64,000 nucleotides of DNA from RPQJ01 sp963700045 (GTDB taxonomy: Bacteria; Pseudomonadota; Gammaproteobacteria; Steroidobacterales; Steroidobacteraceae), in contig CAVOWK010000026.1 in the NCBI GenBank assembly GCA_963700045.1, positions 14,663 through 78,662 on the forward strand, read 5' to 3'. The translations under genes and the position numbers were made by a program. Under the pieces are notes generated by a model. The model saw nothing but the letters and a program-made list of their open reading frames with translations, was not told where the DNA came from and made no database searches. Below, piece after piece: positions 38,786 through 47,672 of the stretch. Position 1 is the stretch's first letter. Every line of letters starts with the position of its first letter.

Positions 38786-38934
38786 GTCGCACACCTCGTA
38801 ACGTAGGCGCGACGCACATGGCCTGCCGAACCGTGCCGCGGACCGTGGACGGTCAGCGCAGGTCAGCGTCGTTCAAAGGCATCATCCGCTCGTCGGCGGA
38901 TGCAGGCAAATGGCAGGTTCGGGCAGCTCGGAGC

Positions 38935-40263
38935 TTACGGGCGAGACTCGGCCTTCAGCAGCGCCTCGGAAGCCGGTCGCGCGGCATGGAGCCTCGCCGC
39001 AACCTGCTCGGCCTGTTCCATCACGCGCAACATGTTCAATCCAGCGAGCTTCGCGACGTCGGCATCCGACCATCCCCGACGCATCATTTCCTCGAGCAAT
39101 GCCGGATACCGGTCGACTGCCTCCAGGCCCTTCGGCCCCTCGGGAATGCCGTCGAAGTCGGAGCCGATGCCGACGTGGTCGATGCCTGCAACCTTGCGGA
39201 TGTGTTCGATGTGATCCGCGACTTCTGACAAGGTCACGATCGGTTTCGGGTGCGCCTTCTCCCAGGCTTCAAGTGCTGCTTTCGCCTTTTCAGGCTGGCC
39301 GATGTACAGCCCGGCATACGGGGGAGAGTTGTAGCGAGTGTGTTCGGCGGCGAAATCCGCCTCCCACTGGTTCGAGGCCTCGGAGACGTACGCCGGGTAG
39401 AAATTCACCATCACCACGCCACCGTTCTTCGCGACCAGCTGCAGGACGTCGTCGGGCACGTTGCGCGGGTGACTGTTGATCGCCCGTGCCGAGGAGTGCG
39501 AAAAAATCACCGGGGCTTCGGTGACTGCGAGCACCGCCTTCATCGCTTCGGGCGAGACATGGCTCAGGTCGATGAGCATGCCCAGCCGGTTCATCTCCCG
39601 GACGACCTCCTGGCCGAATGGCGTCAGTCCTTGATGCGCCGGAGTATCCGTCGCTGCGTCGGCCCAGCCGGTGTTCCGGGTGTGCGTCAACGTCATGTAG
39701 CGCGCGCCCAGGCCATGCATCGACCGTAACGTCGCCAGCGAGTTGTTGATCGAGTGGCCGCCTTCGAGGCCGATCAGCGACGCGATCTTTCCCGAGCGAT
39801 GGATGCGACGAATGTCGGCCGCCGTGTACGCCATCTGGAAGTCGGCGGGATACGCCGCAACCATCCGCTTGACGAGGTCGATCTGCTCGAGCGTCGCCTG
39901 GACCGCGTCATTGCCCTCGAGGTCCGTCGGCACCCAGACCGACCAGAACTGCCCGCCCACGCGGCCTGCGCGCAGGCGCGGAATGTCCGTCATCAAGGGT
40001 GCGCCGCCTTCCGGCACTGGAAGCTTCGCCGTATCCGACCGCAGATCGATCGTGGCCAGGCGACCCTTCGATCGATCACGCAATTCCCACGGCAGGTCGT
40101 TGTGACCATCGATCAGCGGCGTCTTTGCCAGCACCCGGTCCACACGAGCGGCAAAGTCGTCGGCTGCGTCGACCACGCCCGAGACTGCCAGGAGGGTGCC
40201 CAGTAGCGCCGCGGCAACGGCCTGGCGCCCGGTCTGTCGAACCACGAAGGATAGCGTCGGCAT
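38935..40263 (-). CDS. Renal-dipeptidase-type membrane dipeptidase (M19)
   Basis: 442 residues. The signal peptide ends near AVSGVVDAAD, so the enzyme is periplasmic. Zinc-site motifs are visible: LIDGHNDLPWELR (HxD, about 52), LIGLEGGHSINNSLATLR (bridging Glu, about 150), DLSHVSPEAMKAVL (His, about 235) and IFSHSSARAINSHPRNVPDD (His, about 256), ending with GIDHVGIGSDFDG. M19 enzymes cleave dipeptides including some with D-residues. An upstream ATG gives a longer frame, but MPTLSFVVRQTG places the signal peptide properly. It is divergent from the next gene. Confidence 0.9.
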   Translation of the reverse strand: MPTLSFVVRQTGRQAVAAALLGTLLAVSGVVDAADDFAARVDRVLAKTPLIDGHNDLPWELRDRSKGRLATIDLRSDTAKLPVPEGGAPLMTDIPRLRAGRVGGQFWSVWVPTDLEGNDAVQATLEQIDLVKRMVAAYPADFQMAYTAADIRRIHRSGKIASLIGLEGGHSINNSLATLRSMHGLGARYMTLTHTRNTGWADAATDTPAHQGLTPFGQEVVREMNRLGMLIDLSHVSPEAMKAVLAVTEAPVIFSHSSARAINSHPRNVPDDVLQLVAKNGGVVMVNFYPAYVSEASNQWEADFAAEHTRYNSPPYAGLYIGQPEKAKAALEAWEKAHPKPIVTLSEVADHIEHIRKVAGIDHVGIGSDFDGIPEGPKGLEAVDRYPALLEEMMRRGWSDADVAKLAGLNMLRVMEQAEQVAARLHAARPASEALLKAESRP

Positions 40264-40393
40264 TCTGGTCACCGCACCGTATGAGGGACGCGTAAGGATA
40301 GTCGAGGCGGTTGACATTATCAGGACCGTCGCAGGACCGTATGATGCTGCCGCAGGACTGCGGTCATCACGCGATGCAGCCGGAATTTCGTCG

Positions 40394-41170
40394 ATGAACC
40401 TACGCCGTATCATGGAACACGTCCGCAAGCTGGAATGGCCGGCGATCGCAATCGAACTGGCCATCGTCATCGTCGGCGTCTTCATCGGCATGCAGGTCTC
40501 GAACTGGAACGTCGAGCGCGAAGCCAGGCAACGAGGTGCGATGTTCGCCGAACGCCTCAAGGCCGATCTGCGCGAGGAAGCCTGGTACTACCAGCTGCAG
40601 ATCGAGTACAGCCGTGACGTGCTGGCCAACGCGGAACGGGCTGTCGATGCGCTCAGCGGACGATCGAACGATTCGAACGAGGCGCTCCTGGTCAGCGCCT
40701 ATCGCGCGACCCAGTACAAGCAGAAAGCCCGACGCCGCGCGACCTACGACGAACTCGTCTCGACCGGTACCCTTGGCCTGATCAAGAGCCAGACGCTGCG
40801 CAACACGGCCCTGCAGGTCTACAACTTTCCGACCTTGGACAACGTTGCCAGGGAGGGCATGCAGTCGCGTTACCGCGAGGCATTCAGGATGACCCTGCCG
40901 AACGACGTCCAGCGGGCACTCGGCAGCAATTGCGGCGACCGCTATGTCCGCGCCGGCGACTACCAAGGTCTCGGCGAGCTGATCGACTATCCGTGTCGTA
41001 CCGGTTTGTCCGTCGGCGAAATCGAGGACGCCGTGAAGTTGCTTCGAGCGAACGACGGCCTCGTTGCACTGCTGCGCTTGCGCATCGCGGATCTCGAAAC
41101 GCGACTGGTCGACCTGACCGGGAACAACAAAGACGTCATGCAGGGACTGCAGGCCATTGCGAACGAATGA
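40394..41170 (+). CDS. DUF6090-like single-pass membrane protein
   Basis: 258 residues. After MNLRRIMEHVRKLEWPAIAIE comes one membrane helix (LAIVIVGVFIGMQVSNW, about 22-38), then a long helical domain (NVEREARQRGAMFAERLKADLREEAWYYQ and on). The helix followed by QVSNWN is the pattern of DUF6090-type proteins, which are of unknown function. Two cysteines (SNCGDRYV and YPCRTG, about 177 and 198) could form a disulphide if the domain is periplasmic. No pathway can be inferred from its neighbours. Confidence 0.6.
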   Translation: MNLRRIMEHVRKLEWPAIAIELAIVIVGVFIGMQVSNWNVEREARQRGAMFAERLKADLREEAWYYQLQIEYSRDVLANAERAVDALSGRSNDSNEALLVSAYRATQYKQKARRRATYDELVSTGTLGLIKSQTLRNTALQVYNFPTLDNVAREGMQSRYREAFRMTLPNDVQRALGSNCGDRYVRAGDYQGLGELIDYPCRTGLSVGEIEDAVKLLRANDGLVALLRLRIADLETRLVDLTGNNKDVMQGLQAIANE

Positions 41171-41188
41171 CCGCAGCCTGAATCAGGG

Positions 41189-42187
41189 TCAACGACTGGA
41201 TTCGCAGAATTTGCTGCGTCCATCGTTCGCCCTGAGCATGTCGACATAATACGCGGCCATCCCGCGCGCTCGTTGCTGCTCGGCCGGATCGTCCGCCAGC
41301 AAGGTCCGGATCGAGTCCGCCCAATCGGAGGCGCACTCGCCCTGGGGACGGGCGGAACCGGCGCACACGATGAATGCGTCGAACGCGGCCTGATAAAGCT
41401 GAAACTGCGCACGAGTCATCGGGTCGCCGTGGCCGGGAATCGCCAGCTCGAACGGCGTGTCGGCCACTTGCTGCAACGCGACCTTCCATCCTTCCGGACA
41501 GGCGGTGTCCAGGAACGGCGCCGGCAAGGTGACCAGATCGCCGAGGACGGCCACCCGGCTTTCTTCGTCATAGAGCCAGACGTCGCCGGCCGTTGCGGCA
41601 TCAAGGGCAAGGTTGATTCGAAGTGGACGGCCACCCAGGGCGATCGTGCCCGAGACCGTGATCACCTCGTCGGGCCGCAGGGCCGCTCCGTTCCGGATCG
41701 CGAGCAGGTCCCCTCGAATGTCGTCACGGGTCTCCTGCGGAATCTGCGGATCGTCGAGATATGCCGCCGAATCCTTCGCGCTCGACGGAAAGAAGTTTTC
41801 GATTGCGCCGTCGATCGCATCGCTCGCATAGACACGCAGGCCCGGATACGCCGCACGCAGATCCGGGTTGCCACTGACGTGATCCAGGTGCCAGTGCGTG
41901 TTGACGATCGCAACGATTTCCTTCCTCTGCGCGTGCGCAAGGGCAAGGATCGCCTCGCGTTGCCAGGAGTGGCGGCCCGTATCGACGACGATCAGGCCCG
42001 CCGGGGCCGCGAAGATCACCGAGTTGCCGTCCGGCTGCCGATCGGGCGGGATGCCGCCAGGGACCAGCCACACTCCCGGCGCCACGTCCCGTGGCGCGGG
42101 CGCAGCGACTGGGTCCGTGCCTGGCCAGCCGGGAGTGAAAGTCCCGAGCGCGGCCAGCGTGATCCCGATGCGAGTCCAGTTGTTCAC
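41189..42187 (-). CDS. Exported metallo-beta-lactamase-fold hydrolase
   Basis: 332 residues, GTG start. A hydrophobic N-terminus (IGITLAALGTFTPGW) suggests export. The zinc motif VNTHWHLDHVSGN (about 97-109), VVDTGRHSW before it and LAIPGHGDPMTRAQ (about 245) mark the MBL fold of the alkylsulfatase/quinoprotein-relay-associated type. The last 60 residues hold two Cys (VCAGSARPQGECASDW) in a helical tail. The substrate is unknown. It is convergent with the DUF6090-like gene and divergent from the redox operon, 174 nt away. Confidence 0.82.
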   Translation of the reverse strand: MNNWTRIGITLAALGTFTPGWPGTDPVAAPAPRDVAPGVWLVPGGIPPDRQPDGNSVIFAAPAGLIVVDTGRHSWQREAILALAHAQRKEIVAIVNTHWHLDHVSGNPDLRAAYPGLRVYASDAIDGAIENFFPSSAKDSAAYLDDPQIPQETRDDIRGDLLAIRNGAALRPDEVITVSGTIALGGRPLRINLALDAATAGDVWLYDEESRVAVLGDLVTLPAPFLDTACPEGWKVALQQVADTPFELAIPGHGDPMTRAQFQLYQAAFDAFIVCAGSARPQGECASDWADSIRTLLADDPAEQQRARGMAAYYVDMLRANDGRSKFCESSR

Positions 42188-42361
42188 AGGGGTGCTCCGG
42201 CGGCAATCCTACAACCGTCGGCCGCCAGGCGGCCATGCGGCCGCTGGTGAACCATCGGTACTACGCGCAGCGCTGCGCGACCGCGTGCCCGGATCGGCAA
42301 TTACCCTGATTGTTTCGGCTGCAAGCTTCGGGCAAAACCGCAGCACGACAAGGGGGGAAAA

Positions 42362-43252
42362 ATGGACCAGGCACGCGTTGCCGGGTACGAGGTTGTCACC
42401 CGGCAAGACTTCTCGGATGTCACGTTCCTGCTCGAAGTGCGGCACCCGCTGCTGGCCAGGGCGGCCCGCCCCGGGCAGTTCGTCATCGTCATGGCCAGCG
42501 AGCACGGGGAGCGCATTCCGCTGACGATCGCGGACTACGACCGCACGCGCGGAACGGTCACCCTGGTGATCCAGGCGGTCGGCAAGACCACGCGTGAAAT
42601 GCAGCGCGACTGCCGCGTCGGAACCCGGCTCGTCGCTCTCGTCGGTCCGATGGGTGTCCCGAGCCACATCGGCCAGGCGCGCAAGGTCCTGTGCGTGGGC
42701 GGCGGCCTGGGAGTGGCGCCGGTCTATCCGCAGGCGCGAGGCTACAAGGAGAGCGGCGCGTACGTGATCGGTATCCTCGGGTTCCGCAATCGCGACCTGA
42801 TGTTCTGGGAAGACAAGTTTCGCGCCACGTGCGACGAACTCATCGTCTGCACCGATGACGGTTCCGCCGGCATCAAGGGCCTGGTCACCGCAGGCATCCG
42901 GCTCGCGATGTCGCAGCACCGGGACATCGACGAATGCGTCGCGATCGGGCCGCCCGTGATGATGAAGGGGTGTGCCGAAGCAACGCGCGGCAGCGGCATC
43001 CGCACGATCGTCAGCCTGAACCCGGTGATGGTGGACGGCACCGGCATGTGCGGCGGATGCCGCGTGAAGGTCGGCGACACCGTGAAGTTTGCCTGCGTCG
43101 ACGGTCCCGACTTCGATGGTCATCTCGTGGACTTCGACGATCTCATGTTCCGCCTGCAGCGTTACCGCGCGACGGAACTCGCGGCCACCGAGCGTTTCAA
43201 CGAGAGCTGCCGCATGCGCAGCCTGACAGCACAGCCGGTCATAGCGGAGTGA
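42362..43252 (+). CDS. Ferredoxin:NADP reductase-like subunit (NfnA/SudB type)
   Basis: 296 residues. An FAD-binding barrel (RPGQFVIVMASEHGERIPLTIAD, about 38-60) is followed by an NAD(P) Rossmann part with VLCVGGGLGVAPVYPQ (about 110-125), CTDDGSAGIKGLV and VAIGPPVMMKG. The C-terminal cluster site is GTGMCGGCRVKVGDTVKFACVDGPDFDGH (about 226-254), three Cys plus an Asp, as in NfnA and dihydroorotate dehydrogenase PyrK-like subunits. It is the first gene of a five-gene operon and probably forms a heterodimer with the next product to move electrons between NADP(H) and ferredoxin. Confidence 0.85.
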   Translation: MDQARVAGYEVVTRQDFSDVTFLLEVRHPLLARAARPGQFVIVMASEHGERIPLTIADYDRTRGTVTLVIQAVGKTTREMQRDCRVGTRLVALVGPMGVPSHIGQARKVLCVGGGLGVAPVYPQARGYKESGAYVIGILGFRNRDLMFWEDKFRATCDELIVCTDDGSAGIKGLVTAGIRLAMSQHRDIDECVAIGPPVMMKGCAEATRGSGIRTIVSLNPVMVDGTGMCGGCRVKVGDTVKFACVDGPDFDGHLVDFDDLMFRLQRYRATELAATERFNESCRMRSLTAQPVIAE

Positions 43253-43259
43253 CCTTGTC

Positions 43260-44783
43260 ATGCCCGGCGATGCGAGGCCCAAGAAGAAGACGATACGGAT
43301 GATCCCGCAGGCGCGCACGCCTGCACACGAACAGGATCCACGCGAGCGCGCCTGCAATTTCGGCGAAGTGAACCAGGGTTACCTGATCGAGGATGCACAA
43401 CTGGAGGCCGAACGCTGCCTGATGTGCCCCGAACAACCGTGCGTCGCGGGATGCCCGGTGGGCGTTGCGATTCCCGACTTCATCCAGCGCATCACGGCCC
43501 GCGACTATCGCGGTGCGTACGACGTGATCACCTCGACCAACCTGCTGCCGGCCGTGTGCGGACGCGTGTGCCCGCAGGAATCGCAATGTGAGGGCTCCTG
43601 CACGGTCGGCGACACCCTCGAGCCGGTGGCCATCGGCAGGCTCGAGCGCTGGGTCGGCGACCTGGCGATCCGCGAACGCTGGTCGAACGTACCGTACATC
43701 CAGCCCAGCGGGTTCAAGGTGGGCATCGTCGGCTCCGGCCCCGCCGGCATGGCATGCGCGGCAGACATGGCCAAGGCAGGTTGCGAAGTCGTGGTCTTCG
43801 AGGCCTTCCACGAGCCGGGGGGCGTGCTGAAGTACGGCATTCCTGATTTCCGCCTGCCGAACACAGTGGTCGATGCCGAGATTACGAAGCTCGAGGCGCT
43901 CGGCATCCGTTTCGAGTGCAACACACTGGTCGGCCGGCTCTTCACGATCGAGCAGATGGTCGAGGAGATGGGATTCCATGCGGTGTTCGTCGGCACCGGC
44001 GCCGGCTACCCGAGCTTCATGGGGATTCCCGGGGAATCCCTGAACGGCGTGCTCTCGGCCAACGAGCTGCTGACACGTTGCAACCTCATGCACGCGCGCG
44101 AGTTTCCAGACTACGACACACCCTTGCAGCCGGGCAGGCGCGTGGTCGTCATCGGTGCGGGAAACACGGCAATGGATGCGCTGCGCGTCAGCCTCCGCCT
44201 CGGCGCCGAAAGCGTCCGCTGCCTGTACCGGCGCAGTCGCGCCGAGGCCCCGGCACGTGCAGAGGAGATCCACCACGCCGAAGAGGAAGGGATTGAATTC
44301 CATTGGCTCGCCAGCCCCGTTGAGCTGCTGGACGACGGCAAGCGCAACGTTCGCGCCGTGCGCTGCATCCGCATGACGCTCGGCGAGCCGGACACGTCCG
44401 GGCGACGCCGTCCCGTGCCCGAGGCCGGCAGCGAATTCGAAATCGAAGCCGACATGGTGGTGTATGCCATCGGCACCAACGCCAATCCGATCATCGGCCA
44501 GACGTCCAAACTGAAACTCGACCAGCGCGGCTACATCGCGACGGATGCGACCCTTGCAACGTCGATTCCAGGGGTCTTTGCCGGCGGCGACATCGTGACG
44601 GGCGCCGCCACCGTCATCGAAGCCATGGGCGCAGGACGCCGCGCGGCCCGCGCAATGAAAGCGTTCCTGGGCTTGCGCGACACCGACCATGTGTATTGCG
44701 ACGCCGCGGCGGAACCGGGTTCCCGCATGTTTGGCATCGATCGCGCGGAGCGCGGTTTTGCGCGCATCCGCATGCCAAGGTGA
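43260..44783 (+). CDS. Glutamate-synthase small-subunit-like flavoprotein (GltD/NfnB type)
   Basis: 507 residues. The N-terminal Fe-S domain has CLMCPEQPCVAGCPVG (about 56-71) and CGRVCPQESQCEGSC (about 100-114), giving two 4Fe-4S clusters. FAD binding is at VGIVGSGPAGMACAADMAKAG (about 155) and NADPH binding at VVVIGAGNTAMDALRVS (about 296). It ends with GVFAGGDIVTGAATVIEAMGAGRRAA. No glutamate synthase large subunit is present, so this is the NfnB-like NADPH subunit and not part of GOGAT. It is separated by 7 nt from the genes on either side. With KorAB downstream it should link NADPH to ferredoxin. Confidence 0.88.
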   Translation: MPGDARPKKKTIRMIPQARTPAHEQDPRERACNFGEVNQGYLIEDAQLEAERCLMCPEQPCVAGCPVGVAIPDFIQRITARDYRGAYDVITSTNLLPAVCGRVCPQESQCEGSCTVGDTLEPVAIGRLERWVGDLAIRERWSNVPYIQPSGFKVGIVGSGPAGMACAADMAKAGCEVVVFEAFHEPGGVLKYGIPDFRLPNTVVDAEITKLEALGIRFECNTLVGRLFTIEQMVEEMGFHAVFVGTGAGYPSFMGIPGESLNGVLSANELLTRCNLMHAREFPDYDTPLQPGRRVVVIGAGNTAMDALRVSLRLGAESVRCLYRRSRAEAPARAEEIHHAEEEGIEFHWLASPVELLDDGKRNVRAVRCIRMTLGEPDTSGRRRPVPEAGSEFEIEADMVVYAIGTNANPIIGQTSKLKLDQRGYIATDATLATSIPGVFAGGDIVTGAATVIEAMGAGRRAARAMKAFLGLRDTDHVYCDAAAEPGSRMFGIDRAERGFARIRMPR

Positions 44784-44790
44784 AATTTCC

Positions 44791-46716
44791 ATGAATGCAG
44801 CGACGCCTCTGCGCGCGCGAGCCGATACCGCTCGCATTGGTTCGGCCACGCCCATCGCCAAACACCTGCAGACGCTCGATCAGCACGTGATCGAGATCAT
44901 GAGCGACTCGGGCGAGGGTGCGCAGAAATGCGGCCAGTCGTTCGGCACGATTGCCGCGCGCATGGGTAACGGCGTGTGGACCGTGGAGATCATCCCGGCG
45001 GAGATCCAGCCTCCTGCGCGCAGCGTTGCGGGTGCGAGCGGCAACCGGATCCGAATCGGCACGCACCAGGTCACGAACGGCGGTGACGAAGCCGACATCG
45101 CGGTCGCGTTCAACGAGCAGGTGTTGCTGGGACGGGTGAATGCGGGCGAACTCAAGGCCGGCTGCATCGTGCTGCTGGAAAACATGTGGGCGCAGCACGA
45201 CGACGCGAAGATCGCCGGCCAGTATGCGGAAACCCGCGACCGGCTCGTCGCCGAAGGCTACCGGGTCTACGAAGTACCGATGGAAAAGGAGTGTCGCTCG
45301 CTGGTCCCCGACCCGCGCAAGGGCAAGAACATGTTCGTGCTCGGGATGCTCTGCAACGTCTACAGCCTCGACATGGATCTTGCACGAGACCAGATCGCGT
45401 TCATCTTCGGCAAGAAGGATGCGAAGGTCATCGCGTCGAACGTGGCTTTGCTCGAAGCCGGCTGGCAGTGGGCCGAGTCGAATCTCGATTTCAAATACCG
45501 TGTACCCGCGGTCAAGGCGACGGCGCCGCAGCTCGTCATCAACGGCAACACGGCCATCGCACTCGGTGTGCTCGCCTCGGGCATGGACATCTGCGCCATG
45601 TATCCCATCACGCCGGCGACGTCGGCTTCGCACTACCTCAGCGACGTGTTCGAACGCGCAGGTGGCATCGTTCACCAGGCCGAGGACGAGATAGCTGCGT
45701 GTGCCTTCGCCATCGGCGCCTCCTACACGGGCAAGGTCGCCGTGACGATCACCTCCGGGCCAGGCTATTCGCTGAAGCAGGAAGGACTGGGCCTCGCCGT
45801 CATGGCGGAAATCCCGCTCGTCGTCGTCAACGTGCAGCGCGGGGGCCCGAGCACGGGGCAACCGACGAAAGTCGAGCAGGGCGACCTGCTCACGGTCATG
45901 TTCGGCAGTCACGGCGATGCGCCCAAGGTCGTCATGGCGCCCGGCACGATCGAGGACTGCTTCTATTCGATGATCACGGCGCGACGGCTCGCCGAAGCCT
46001 TCAACATGGTCGTCGTCGTGCTGTCGGATGCGAGCCTCGCGACGGCGCAGCAACCTTTTCCGCGTCCGCAGTTTTCCACGGACTGGCTCGCGCCTCCGAT
46101 CGACCAGAATCCAGTCCCGGAGGGTGTCAAGCCTTACGACTGGGACCCGGTCACCGGTCTCAGCCGGCGCTTCATTCCAGGGCAGCCGAACGGCATGCAC
46201 ACGCTGACCGGTCTCGCGCACGATAGCAACAGTCGCGTCGCCTACGACCCGGAGATCAACGAGCAGGGGATGCGTGCGCGCAGCATGAAGCTCGCGACAC
46301 TGCAGAAGATGCTCACCCCGCCGCCGGTGTTCGGCGAACGTGAGGGCGAGCTGCTCGTCGTCGGCTGGGGCGGCACCAAGGGCGCCATCGAGGAAGCCGT
46401 CGCACGTTTACGCGGTGAAGGTCACCGCGTTTCCTCCACGCACCTGACATTCCTGCAACCGATGCAGCCCGGGATCGGTGAAATCCTGCGGGGGTTCAGC
46501 CAGGTGATCACGGTCGAAGGCAACTGGGCCGACGACCCGAACGATCCGTTGATCGACGAATCCAATCGCCGCTACTCCGCGCTCGCGATGTTGTTGCGGG
46601 CGCGGTATCTCGTCGATGTCGACTGTTGGACCGAGGTGCGCGGCCGGCCGATCAAGCCGGGAACCGTGTATGCCGAACTGCGTCGACGCCTGACGCACCT
46701 GGAGACTTCGCGATGA
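44791..46716 (+). CDS. korA: 2-oxoacid:ferredoxin oxidoreductase alpha subunit (gamma-alpha fusion)
   Basis: 641 residues. The N-terminal gamma-type domain (EIMSDSGEGAQKCGQSFGTIAA, about 31-52) is followed by the alpha domain with CAMYPITPATSASHYLSDVFE (about 268-290), EDEIAACAFAIGASYTG and TITSGPGYSLKQEGLGLAVMAEIPLVVVNVQRGGPSTGQPTKVEQGDL. The last two motifs are the pyrimidine-binding and substrate loops of 2-oxoglutarate/2-oxoacid oxidoreductases. The subunit works with KorB to decarboxylate a 2-oxoacid to acyl-CoA with reduction of ferredoxin. The start ATG is 7 nt after the flavoprotein gene. 2-oxoglutarate as substrate is the default inference. Confidence 0.9.
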   Translation: MNAATPLRARADTARIGSATPIAKHLQTLDQHVIEIMSDSGEGAQKCGQSFGTIAARMGNGVWTVEIIPAEIQPPARSVAGASGNRIRIGTHQVTNGGDEADIAVAFNEQVLLGRVNAGELKAGCIVLLENMWAQHDDAKIAGQYAETRDRLVAEGYRVYEVPMEKECRSLVPDPRKGKNMFVLGMLCNVYSLDMDLARDQIAFIFGKKDAKVIASNVALLEAGWQWAESNLDFKYRVPAVKATAPQLVINGNTAIALGVLASGMDICAMYPITPATSASHYLSDVFERAGGIVHQAEDEIAACAFAIGASYTGKVAVTITSGPGYSLKQEGLGLAVMAEIPLVVVNVQRGGPSTGQPTKVEQGDLLTVMFGSHGDAPKVVMAPGTIEDCFYSMITARRLAEAFNMVVVVLSDASLATAQQPFPRPQFSTDWLAPPIDQNPVPEGVKPYDWDPVTGLSRRFIPGQPNGMHTLTGLAHDSNSRVAYDPEINEQGMRARSMKLATLQKMLTPPPVFGEREGELLVVGWGGTKGAIEEAVARLRGEGHRVSSTHLTFLQPMQPGIGEILRGFSQVITVEGNWADDPNDPLIDESNRRYSALAMLLRARYLVDVDCWTEVRGRPIKPGTVYAELRRRLTHLETSR

Positions 46717-47672
46717 GCGCCGCCACGCTGTGCTTGCACCATTTCGCCGAGGAGAGCCACGCGCTCGAGGACTACCAGGGCGGCGTCCCCCGCTGGTGCA
46801 AGGGCTGCGGTGACAACGCGATCCTGGCGGCAATGCAGCGCCTGTGCCGCGACGAGAGCCTGCGACCCGAGAAAACCGTCTTCGTTTCAGGTATCGGTTG
46901 CTCGAGCCGGCTGCCGCATTACATGCGCACCTACGGCTTCCACGGCATCCACGGCCGCGCACTGCCGATCGCCGAGGGCATCAAGCTCGCGCGCCCCGAC
47001 CTGCACGTGTTCGTGAATACCGGCGACGGCGATTGCTGCAGCATCGGCGCAGCCCACTGGATCCACGCGATCCGCTACAACATGAACATGACCGTGCTGC
47101 TGCACGACAACCACATCTATGGGTTGACCAAGAAGCAGGCTTCGCCGACGTCGCCGATCGGGACCAAGAGCAACACGACGCCACGTGGCTCCTATCTCGA
47201 TGCGCTGAGTCCGCTTACGGTCACGCTGGGCGTGCAGAACGTCTCTTTCGTCGCGCAGGCAGTGGACTGGATACCCGAGTCGCTGTTCCAGATCCTGACG
47301 GCCGCCTTCCGGCACCGCGGTTTTTCGTTCGTGCGCATCCTGCAGCGTTGCCCGGAATTCGTCGGCAACATGTTCGAGCCGTGGGTGCACGATCCGCAGC
47401 GCATGTTGATGCTTACGCATGCCGACGGCATTCGCGTCAGCCCGGCGCTGCAGAAGATCTACCGTAACCAGCTGCCCCACGATCCTGCGGACATCAATCG
47501 CGCCCGCGAAATCGCGTCGTCCGAAGATCCGATCCCGGTGGGAATCCTCTATCGCAACCCCGAGGTGCCCTGCTACGAGGACCTCCGGGGCGCCGGCAAG
47601 CTGCGCACTGCTGACCAGGTTCGTGGCGCGCTCGACGCCGAGTTCGACAAATTCACGGTATGGCCGCAGTAA
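46713..47672 (+). CDS. korB: 2-oxoacid:ferredoxin oxidoreductase beta subunit
   Basis: 319 residues; its ATG overlaps the korA stop (ATGA). The thiamine-diphosphate/Fe-S subunit shows RWCKGCGDNAILAAM (about 22-36, CxxC), SGIGCSSRLPHYM (about 65), FVNTGDGDCCSIGAAHWIHAIRYN (TPP-Mg motif GDGD, about 104-110) and LLHDNHIYGLTKKQASPTSPIGTKSNTT, the signature loop. The cluster cysteines are Cys 24, 27, about 69 and one further down. The C-terminus is longer than in minimal KorB proteins (ARPFGR-type end replaced by EFDKFTVWPQ). It overlaps the next gene by 13 nt. Confidence 0.9.
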   Translation: MSAATLCLHHFAEESHALEDYQGGVPRWCKGCGDNAILAAMQRLCRDESLRPEKTVFVSGIGCSSRLPHYMRTYGFHGIHGRALPIAEGIKLARPDLHVFVNTGDGDCCSIGAAHWIHAIRYNMNMTVLLHDNHIYGLTKKQASPTSPIGTKSNTTPRGSYLDALSPLTVTLGVQNVSFVAQAVDWIPESLFQILTAAFRHRGFSFVRILQRCPEFVGNMFEPWVHDPQRMLMLTHADGIRVSPALQKIYRNQLPHDPADINRAREIASSEDPIPVGILYRNPEVPCYEDLRGAGKLRTADQVRGALDAEFDKFTVWPQ